From contig PWLT01000212.1 of the NCBI GenBank assembly GCA_003558415.1, positions 1 through 12,596 on the forward strand: 12,596 nucleotides of DNA. Reading direction: 5' to 3'. Below are positions 1-7,418 of this stretch, in pieces. The notes under the pieces are model-generated. The model saw nothing but the letters and a program-made list of their open reading frames with translations, was not told the origin of the DNA and ran no database searches. The position numbers and the translations under genes were made by a program. Position 1 is the stretch's first letter; every line of letters begins with the position of its first letter. The stretch is from Hyphomicrobiales bacterium. GTDB lineage: Bacteria; Pseudomonadota; Alphaproteobacteria; Rhodobacterales; Rhodobacteraceae.

Positions 1-65
1 CCGGCTGTTCAGGACAACCGGGTGCGGGTGTTTATGCGTCGGTCACACGCGAGGTTTGAGGGACA

Positions 66-2342
66 ATGGCAGGAGACAGCGACCCGAACGCCCCCTGGAT
101 CACGCTGGCGGGGATGCTCCCGGTCGCGATCACGGCGGCGCTGTTTGTCTTCTTCCTGGGCTACGTTCCGCAGATCGCGGCGATGGAGACGGTGCGCTGG
201 GCCTGGCCGTGGATTCCCAGCCTCGACATCGAATTCAGCTTCTGGCTCGACGGGCTCAGCCTGACCTTCGCGCTGCTGATCACCGGCATCGGGACGCTGG
301 TGATGCTCTATGCGGCGAAGTATCTGCAGGGGCACCCGCATTTTCCACGCTTCGCGCTCTACCTGTTCCTGTTCATGCTCTCGATGCTGGGGCTGGTGCT
401 GGCCGACAACCTGATCGCGCTCTTCGTGTTCTGGGAGCTGACGACCTTCACCTCCTATCTGCTGATCGGCTATCTGCACACCGATCCGAAATCGCGCCGC
501 AACGCGTTGCAAGCGCTGCTGCTCACGGCCGCCGGCGGGCTGGCGATGCTGGCCGGTTTCATCCTGATCGGCATCACCCAGGGCACGTTCGAACTCTCCG
601 AGCTTAACGCCGCCGGGTCGATGGCTGCGCATGCGATGTATGTGCCGATGCTGGTGCTGGTGCTGATCGGCGCCTTTACCAAATCGGCGCAGGTGCCCTT
701 CCATTTCTGGCTGCCCAACGCCATGGCCGCACCGACGCCGGTTTCGGCCTATCTGCACTCGGCCACGATGGTCAAAGGCGGTGTCTACCTGCTGGCGCGG
801 ATGCATCCCTCGCTGTCGGGCAGCGATCTGTGGGTGTGGTCGCTGACGATTTTCGGGGGCGTGACGGCGGTTTACGCCTCGCTGATGGCGCTGCGCCAGA
901 CGGATCTCAAGCAGACACTGGCCTATACCACGCTGATGGCGCTGGGCACGCTGGTGATGTTTCTCGCCGGCGATACGGGCTATGCGATCACCGCGGCGAT
1001 GACCTTCCTGGTGGTGCATTCGCTCTACAAGGCGGGGCTCTTTCTCATGGTCGGCGTGATCGACCATGAAACCGGCACGCGCGAGGCGGGCGTGCTGGGC
1101 GGGCTGGCGCGCGCCATGCCGATCACGGCGATGGCCGCAGCGCTCGCGGCGCTGGCGATGGCGGGCATCCCCCCCTTCCTGGGCTTCATCGCCAAGGAGG
1201 TCGCCTATGCCGGGGTGCTCGAGCTGGGCCTGATGTGGTTCGCGCTGCCCATGGCGCTGGCGGCCTTCGCGCTGATGTTCGCGGTGGCGGGCATCGTGGC
1301 CTACAAACCCTTCTTCGGCCCGCAGGGCGATCTGCCGAAAGCACCCCTTGAAGGCCCCTGGGCGATGCTGGCGGGGCCGGTGATCCTGGGTGTTCTGGGG
1401 CTAAGCTTCGGCCTCATGCCGGGGCTTGCGGCGACGACGCTCATCGAACCTGCGGTCGCCGCGGTGATGGGCGAGGTGGATCGCGGCGGGCGCGTGCAGC
1501 TCTGGGCCGGGTTCAACCTGCCGCTGCTGCTCAGCGTGATCACCTTCGCACTTGGCGGCGTGCTCTACTGGAAGCATCAGGCGCTGCGCGAATGGCTTGC
1601 GCGCATCGAGGCACGCGGCCCCGATTTCGACGCGGGCTGGGACCGCCTGCTCGACTGGCTCATGGCGCTGGCCAAAGGGCAGACGCGCATCATCCAGACC
1701 GGATACCTGCGCCAGTACCTCTTCGCCACCTTCACGGTCCTCGCGGTCACCATCGGGCTGACCATCATGCTGCGCGGCGTGGCGATGCCCGGCGTTGCCT
1801 TCGGCGGTCTCTCGGTGCGCGAATGGGCAATCGCGGGCCTCGTGGTGGCCGGCACGGCGGTGGTGGTGCTGACCTCCTCGCGCATCGCGGCGATCGTGGG
1901 GCTCGGCGTCGTGGGGATCGCCGTGGCGCTGATCTTCATCGTCTATTCGGCGCCCGATGTCGCGATCACCCAGCTTCTCGTGGAGCTTCTGGTGGTGGTG
2001 CTCTTCGCGGTGGCCGCGCTCAACATGCCCCATCTCGACCCCGAGGGCCGGCAGCGCCACCGCCCCGCCGATGCGGTGCTCGCTGTGGCCGTGGGCGCGG
2101 CGACCACGGTGGTGCTCCTGATGGTGGTGGACACGCCCTTCGACCGCCGCCTGACCGACTTCTTCGAGGCGGCGAGCTGGCCCGAAGCCTTCGGGCGCAA
2201 CATCGTCAATGTCATTCTGGTTGACTTCCGCACGCTCGACACCTTCGGCGAGATCGCCGTGGTGATCGTCGCGGCGCTGGGCGCCTACGCGCTGCTCAAG
2301 GGGCATATGCGCCGCAAAGCGGACAAGAGGGACGACGCATGA
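66..2342 (+). CDS. mrpA: Mrp Na+(K+)/H+ antiporter subunit A
   Basis: This is the largest subunit of the multisubunit Mrp monovalent cation/proton antiporter of the inner membrane and is homologous to the NuoL proton-pumping subunit of complex I. The 758-residue protein is almost wholly hydrophobic. The antiporter core carries the expected buried charges: E124 in FWELTTF, K206 in FTKSAQVPFHFWLP, K237 in MVKGGVYLL, and H318/K322 in VHSLYKAGLF. The C-terminal third has the MbhD-like segment (about residues 580-650, with YSAPDVAITQLLVE) and the MbhE-like segment (about 690-745, with RTLDTFGE). The start at ATG 66 follows GAGGGA at 58-63, and an in-frame TGA at 57-59 excludes a longer frame. The protein begins directly with what looks like the family's second helix (residues 11-33), so the usual first helix seems missing. 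The stop overlaps the mrpB start as ATGA. Confidence 0.95.
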   Translation: MAGDSDPNAPWITLAGMLPVAITAALFVFFLGYVPQIAAMETVRWAWPWIPSLDIEFSFWLDGLSLTFALLITGIGTLVMLYAAKYLQGHPHFPRFALYLFLFMLSMLGLVLADNLIALFVFWELTTFTSYLLIGYLHTDPKSRRNALQALLLTAAGGLAMLAGFILIGITQGTFELSELNAAGSMAAHAMYVPMLVLVLIGAFTKSAQVPFHFWLPNAMAAPTPVSAYLHSATMVKGGVYLLARMHPSLSGSDLWVWSLTIFGGVTAVYASLMALRQTDLKQTLAYTTLMALGTLVMFLAGDTGYAITAAMTFLVVHSLYKAGLFLMVGVIDHETGTREAGVLGGLARAMPITAMAAALAALAMAGIPPFLGFIAKEVAYAGVLELGLMWFALPMALAAFALMFAVAGIVAYKPFFGPQGDLPKAPLEGPWAMLAGPVILGVLGLSFGLMPGLAATTLIEPAVAAVMGEVDRGGRVQLWAGFNLPLLLSVITFALGGVLYWKHQALREWLARIEARGPDFDAGWDRLLDWLMALAKGQTRIIQTGYLRQYLFATFTVLAVTIGLTIMLRGVAMPGVAFGGLSVREWAIAGLVVAGTAVVVLTSSRIAAIVGLGVVGIAVALIFIVYSAPDVAITQLLVELLVVVLFAVAALNMPHLDPEGRQRHRPADAVLAVAVGAATTVVLLMVVDTPFDRRLTDFFEAASWPEAFGRNIVNVILVDFRTLDTFGEIAVVIVAALGAYALLKGHMRRKADKRDDA

Positions 2343-2761
2343 ATTCGATCATCTTCTCGGCGGGCGCGCGGCTGCTCGTGGCGCTGCTGCTCGTCTTTTC
2401 GCTCTTCATGCTGCTGCGCGGGCACAATCTGCCCGGCGGCGGCTTCATCGGCGGGCTGATCGGGGCGGTGGGCTTCATCGTCTATTCGCTCGCCTGCGGC
2501 CCGGCCGAGGCCAAATCCGCGCTGCGCATCAGCCCCGAGGTGCTGGGTATGGTGGGGCTGGGCATCGCGCTGCTGGCGGGGCTGGCCTCGCTGCCCTTCG
2601 GCGATCCGCTCTTTACCGGACAGTGGTACTGGGTCGGCGGCGACAGCTACGAGACGGCCGCCTTCTCGATCAATTCGGTGCTGGTGTTCGACATCGGCGT
2701 CTATCTGGTGGTTCTGGGCGGCATCCTGTCGCTGGCCTTCGCCTTCGAGGAGGAGACCTGA
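2339..2761 (+). CDS. mrpB: Mrp antiporter subunit B
   Basis: This is the small membrane subunit of the Mrp complex (MnhB domain), 140 residues, the usual length for a stand-alone MrpB. It has about four membrane helices. The hallmark GHNLPGGGFIGGL lies at residues 28-40 between helices 1 and 2, and FDIGVYLVVLG at 117-127 marks the last helix. In many bacteria this domain is fused to the end of MrpA, but here it is a separate gene. Its ATG overlaps the mrpA TGA (2339-2342), which implies translational coupling. The GAGGAGGAGA near its 3' end also serves as the ribosome binding site for mrpC. Confidence 0.95.
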   Translation: MNSIIFSAGARLLVALLLVFSLFMLLRGHNLPGGGFIGGLIGAVGFIVYSLACGPAEAKSALRISPEVLGMVGLGIALLAGLASLPFGDPLFTGQWYWVGGDSYETAAFSINSVLVFDIGVYLVVLGGILSLAFAFEEET

Positions 2762-2762
2762 G

Positions 2763-3124
2763 ATGGAAAGCCTTACCGCATTGCTCATCGGTGTGCTGGT
2801 CGCGGCGTCGGTCTATCTGATGCTGGCGCGCAACTTCCTGCGCTTCCTCTTCGGGCTGATCCTGCTGTCGAACGCCGCCAATCTGGTGATCTTCGCCTCC
2901 GGGCGCATGACGATGGGCGCGCCCGCGCTGGTGCCCTATGGCGCAGACGCGCCGGTGGGCGTGGTCGGCAACGCGCTGCCGCAGGCGCTGGTGCTCACCG
3001 CAATCGTGATCGGCTTCGGCCTGCTGGCCTTCACTCTGGCGCTTGCCTTCGAGGCCTATCGCCGCCTGCGCACGCTCGACACCGACGACATGGATGACGC
3101 CGAACCGAAGGAGGAGCCCGCGAA

Positions 3125-3128
<4 letters not shown>
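2763..3128 (+). CDS. mrpC: Mrp antiporter subunit C (NuoK-like)
   Basis: This 121-residue protein has three predicted membrane helices (about residues 4-22, 27-46 and 73-97) and is homologous to NuoK of complex I. Family marks are LLSNAANLVIFASGR (34-48) and ALPQALVLTAIVIGFG (71-86). The C-terminal 20 residues are a charged cytoplasmic tail rich in Asp, Glu and Lys. The ATG lies one base after the mrpB stop and is preceded by a strong GGAGGAGA Shine-Dalgarno inside the mrpB end. The TGA overlaps the mrpD start as ATGA. Confidence 0.94.
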
Positions 3129-4620
<1,492 letters not shown>

Positions 4621-4624
<4 letters not shown>

Positions 4625-5100
4625 ATGTCCTCGTCTACAACCTGATCCTGGCCTTCTGCTGGGCGGCGATCACCGGCTCCTTCACGCTGGGGTCGCTGTT
4701 TACCGGGCTGGTGATGGGCTATTTCGCGCTGTGGCTGTCACAGCCGCTGATCGGCGTGGACAGCTTCTATTTCATCCGCGTCTTCCGGGTGATCCGGCTG
4801 GCACTGTATTTCCTGTGGGAGCTGCTTCTGTCCTCGCTGCGCGTGGCATGGGACGTGATCCGCCCCTTCCCTTCCAACAATCCCAAGATCATCGAGGTAC
4901 CGCTCGACGTCAAAAGCGATCTGGAAATCCTGCTCGTGACGAACCTGATCTCGCTCACGCCCGGTACGCTGAGTGTCGATGTCACGCCCGACCGCAAGAC
5001 GCTCTATGTCCACCACATGTTCGCCGACGACCCCGAGGCAGAGGTGGCCGCGCTCAAGGGGGGCATGGAGCGCATGGTGCTGGAGGTATTTCACAGATGA
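4621..5100 (+). CDS. mrpE: Mrp antiporter subunit E
   Basis: This 159-residue Mrp subunit has two or three N-terminal membrane helices (about residues 4-40 and 55-80) followed by a soluble C-terminal domain. The family signature NLISLTPGTLSVD lies at residues 108-120. MrpE is thought to support assembly and full activity of the complex rather than to form its main ion path. The ATG overlaps the mrpD TGA (4621-4624), and its own TGA overlaps the mrpF start. Confidence 0.94.
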
Positions 5101-5417
5101 GCCCGGCCGCGTTTCTCGACCTCGCCGTGCAGATCGGCTTCGTGATGGTGATGCTGGCGCTGGGCATCGCCATGATCCGCCTTGTCCGGGGGCCCAGCCT
5201 CGCCGACCGTGTGGTCGCGCTCGACATGATGAACATCACCATCATCGGCTTCTGCGCGCTCTATGCGGTGCTTGTGGAGGATCCCTCCTTCCTCGACGTG
5301 GCCATCGTGCTGGCGCTGGTGGGCTTTCTCGCCACCGTGGCGCTGGCGCGCTACGCCGAGCGGCGATTCATCCGTGACAAGGAAGGCTACGACACCGGGG
5401 AGTCAGAGGATGGCTGA
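5097..5417 (+). CDS. mrpF: Mrp antiporter subunit F
   Basis: This 106-residue protein has three predicted helices (about residues 8-29, 40-60 and 64-84). It shows the MrpF hallmark RGPSLADRVVALD at residues 31-43, including the conserved Asp (D37), followed by a charged tail. The start at ATG 5097 overlaps the mrpE stop and has GGAGG at 5082-5086. The end overlaps mrpG by 8 bases, so the two are likely translated in a coupled way. Confidence 0.94.
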   Translation: MSPAAFLDLAVQIGFVMVMLALGIAMIRLVRGPSLADRVVALDMMNITIIGFCALYAVLVEDPSFLDVAIVLALVGFLATVALARYAERRFIRDKEGYDTGESEDG

Positions 5418-5727
5418 AATCATCGCCGGCATTCTGGTCCTGGCAGGTGCGGGCTTCACCCTGATCGCCGCGATCGGCATCGTGCGCCTGCCCGATCTTC
5501 TCACGCGGATGCACGCCTCCACCAAGGCGGGCACGCTGGGCAGCGCGCTTCTGGTCGGGGCGTTGATCGCGGTGTTCTGGGAGACCACCGTGACCTCCAA
5601 GGCCATCGCGACGATCCTGTTTCTGCTTCTGACCGCGCCCATTGCCGCACACATGATCGGGCGCGCCTACGCCAAGACCGAGCGCGACAAGTACATCGCG
5701 CGCGACCGCAAGCAGCGCGAGGGCTGA
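5410..5727 (+). CDS. mrpG: Mrp antiporter subunit G
   Basis: This is the last subunit of the Mrp operon, 105 residues with about three helices and a charged, Arg/Lys-rich C-terminal tail. The signature RLPDLLTRMHASTKAGTLG (26-44) and the following TAPIAAHMIGRAYA (76-89) are typical of MrpG/PhaG. GGGGAG at 5397-5402 lies 7 bases before the ATG, inside mrpF. The gene ends 9 bp before the stop of the convergent trmB. Confidence 0.94.
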   Translation: MAEIIAGILVLAGAGFTLIAAIGIVRLPDLLTRMHASTKAGTLGSALLVGALIAVFWETTVTSKAIATILFLLLTAPIAAHMIGRAYAKTERDKYIARDRKQREG

Positions 5728-5729
5728 TC

Positions 5730-5744
5730 GGCGCGCTCAGCGCC
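5730..5744. terminator. Weak GC hairpin between convergent mrpG and trmB
   Basis: GGCGC (5730-5734) and GCGCC (5740-5744) form a 5-bp perfect stem around a 5-base loop that contains the trmB stop codon. There is no T-run on either side, so it is not a classical intrinsic terminator. It is the only folding element seen in the 9-bp convergent gap. Confidence 0.2.
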
Positions 5745-6432
5745 GCCTGAAGGTCAGGTAATGCGGCACGCGCCCCTCGCGCAGCGCCTTCTGCTCGTAT
5801 CGCGTCGAGTGCCAGTCCTCCCAGGGCGCGTGCCAGTCCGCCGGATCGGGGTTGAGGCAGTCGAACCCGGCGGGCGGAACCTCCTCCATCGTCTGACGCA
5901 CGTAATCGGGGATGTCGGTGGCGACACGGAACTCCGCGCCCGGCTCCATCACTCGTGCCAGCGGCTCCAGATGCTCCGGCGTGACAAATCGCCGCCGGTG
6001 GTGGCGCGCCTTGGGCCAGGGATCGGGATAGAGCAGGAAGGCCCGCGCGAGGCAGCGATCGGGCAGCACGTCGAAGAGATCGCGCACATCGCCGGGATGG
6101 ACGCGGATGTTGCCCACCCCTGCCCGCCGGATGCGCCCCAGCAGCATCGCCACCCCGTTGAGGAAGGGCTCACAGCCGATCAGCCCGATATCGGGGTTAC
6201 ACTCGGCTTGATGCACCAGATGTTCGCCCCCGCCGAATCCGACCTCCAGCCAGAGCGCGCGAACCCCGCCGAAGACCGCCCGGGGATCGCTACGGGCACG
6301 TTCGGGGTTGGTCACGGGATCCACCCCGGGCAGCACCAGCGCATCGAGATCCTCCTCGAGCCAGCGGCGCTGGTTGGGCTTGAGCGCCTTGCCCTTTCGG
6401 CGGCCGTAGAAGTTGCGCGCGGGCCGGCTCAT
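5737..6432 (-). CDS. trmB: tRNA (guanosine(46)-N7)-methyltransferase
   Basis: TrmB transfers a methyl group from S-adenosylmethionine to N7 of G46 in the tRNA variable loop, in the cytoplasm. The 231-residue product is of normal length. The SAM-binding loop is EVGFGGGEH (63-71), and an acidic residue follows at E88 (GCEPF). The family signature PDPWPKARHHRRR spans 136-148, D173 lies in ATDIPDY, and the substrate motif STRYEQKA spans 209-216. The frame is open for 33 further codons upstream, but ATG 6432 is chosen because GGAGG (complement of 6438-6442) sits 5 bases away and because homologues begin with a short basic segment like MSRPARNFYGRRKG. It is a lone gene on the minus strand, convergent with mrpG and divergent from the SDR gene. 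Confidence 0.94.
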   Translation of the reverse strand: MSRPARNFYGRRKGKALKPNQRRWLEEDLDALVLPGVDPVTNPERARSDPRAVFGGVRALWLEVGFGGGEHLVHQAECNPDIGLIGCEPFLNGVAMLLGRIRRAGVGNIRVHPGDVRDLFDVLPDRCLARAFLLYPDPWPKARHHRRRFVTPEHLEPLARVMEPGAEFRVATDIPDYVRQTMEEVPPAGFDCLNPDPADWHAPWEDWHSTRYEQKALREGRVPHYLTFRRR

Positions 6433-6540
6433 CTGATCCTCCAAGTCCTTGGCTGGGCTGCGCCGTGCCGTATGGGCCGGGCGCGATGCGCCGTCAAGCG
6501 CACGCGCTTCGGCAAGAGCCCGCCGCCGCACCGGTTTCGG

Positions 6541-6569
6541 TTAACATTCGCCGATTCAGGGAGTACCAT
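6541..6569 (+). promoter_or_regulatory. Candidate sigma-70 promoter for the SDR-ATPase-ackA/pduL operon
   Basis: TTAACA (6541-6546, 5/6 to the -35 consensus) is followed after exactly 17 bp by TACCAT (6564-6569, 4/6 to the -10 consensus). Transcription would begin near 6576 and give a leader of about 57 bases before the SDR start codon. The placement fits the 200-bp divergent intergenic region (6433-6632), where no other element stood out. It was identified by eye only. Confidence 0.4.
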
Positions 6570-6583
6570 TGCACTTGCCGCAA
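6569..6583. promoter_or_regulatory. TTGC-N7-GCAA dyad at the presumed transcription start
   Basis: TTGC (6569-6572) and GCAA (6580-6583) form a short symmetric element that overlaps the end of the candidate -10 and the expected start point. Its position would suit a repressor operator. The arms are only 4 bp, so chance occurrence is quite possible. Confidence 0.2.
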
Positions 6584-6632
6584 CGCAGCATCATTTCGCG
6601 GCGAGCGTGCCACACAGGAATTGGAGACAGAC

Positions 6633-7391
6633 ATGGCGGATCGGGATTTCACAGGCAAGACGGCAATCGTCACAGGTGCGGGTTCGGGTATCGGCGCGGC
6701 GATCGCGCGCGAGTTGGGCGCGCGCGGCGCCCATGTGATCGTAAGCGACCTCGACGTGGCCAACGCCGATCAGGTCGCCGGCGAAATCGTCACCGAAGGC
6801 GGCAAGGCCGACGCAGCGGTTGCCGATGTCAGCGACGCCATGGCGATGCAAAAACTCGTGCAGACCGCCGTGGACAAGGGCGGCGCGCTGCATCTGGCGG
6901 TCAACAATGCCGGAATCGGCGGGCCTTCCGAGAAGGTCGGCGACTACCCCACGGACGGGTGGCGCAAGGTGATCGACATCAATCTCAACGGCGTGTTCTA
7001 CGGCATGCGCCACCAGATCCCCGCGATGCTCGACGCCGGTGGCGGCGCCATCGTCAACATCGCATCGATTCTCGGTTCGGTGGGATTTCGCAATGCCTCG
7101 GCCTATGTCGCCGCGAAACACGGCGTGGTCGGGCTCACCAAGGCGGCGGCGCTGGAATACGCGCAGGAGGGAATCCGCGTGAACTCGGTCGGGCCGGGCT
7201 TCATCGAGACGCCGCTTCTGTCCAAGAATCTCGATCAGGATGCTATCGACGGGCTTTCGGCGCTGCATCCGGTGGGGCGCATCGGCACGCCCGAGGAGGT
7301 ATCGGCGCTGACCTGTTTTCTGCTCTCGGACCGGGCGAGCTTCATCACCGGCAGCTATCATCTGGTGGACGGAGCCTATACCACGCAATAG
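6633..7391 (+). CDS. SDR-family NAD(P)-dependent oxidoreductase
   Basis: This is a classical short-chain dehydrogenase/reductase of 252 residues, the usual length. The Rossmann glycine motif TGAGSGIG spans 14-21. D39 at the end of the second strand (VIVSDLD) favours NAD(H) over NADP(H). NNAG lies at 91-94, and the catalytic set N117, S145, Y158 and K162 (YVAAK) is complete. The PGF (188-190) and IETPLL segments are typical of the substrate loop. The substrate cannot be deduced; the protein resembles the broad 3-oxoacyl/sugar/alcohol dehydrogenase group. The frame is open further upstream, but ATG 6633 is preceded by GGAG at 6623-6626 and starts just before the first strand. It is the first gene of the operon with the cation ATPase (27-bp gap) and the ackA-pduL fusion, which suggests a role in redox balancing beside acetate formation, but this is inferred. 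Confidence 0.9.
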   Translation: MADRDFTGKTAIVTGAGSGIGAAIARELGARGAHVIVSDLDVANADQVAGEIVTEGGKADAAVADVSDAMAMQKLVQTAVDKGGALHLAVNNAGIGGPSEKVGDYPTDGWRKVIDINLNGVFYGMRHQIPAMLDAGGGAIVNIASILGSVGFRNASAYVAAKHGVVGLTKAAALEYAQEGIRVNSVGPGFIETPLLSKNLDQDAIDGLSALHPVGRIGTPEEVSALTCFLLSDRASFITGSYHLVDGAYTTQ

Positions 7392-7418
7392 GTACGTCTG
7401 TCGGAACGGGAGCGCTTG

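Noticed and set aside
1-65. Tail of an upstream gene or a promoter
   Set aside because: The segment is too short to judge: one frame ends in TGA at 57-59, but the 18 residues show nothing recognisable, and no clear promoter hexamers were seen.
9-1067. 352-residue minus-strand frame opposite mrpA
   Set aside because: Low-complexity Arg/His/Gln-rich translation with no domain, lying fully opposite conserved mrpA sequence.
6433-6531. In-frame 33-codon upstream extension of trmB
   Set aside because: Residues are not family-like, whereas ATG 6432 has GGAGG at ideal spacing and gives a normal TrmB length.
6465-6632. In-frame N-terminal extension of the SDR gene
   Set aside because: It would span the candidate promoter and place about 56 unrelated residues before the Rossmann fold. 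GGAG at 6623-6626 supports ATG 6633.
7416-7418. TTG as the start of the ATPase
   Set aside because: The directly adjacent ATG 7419 is better spaced from GGAG (6 versus 3 bases).
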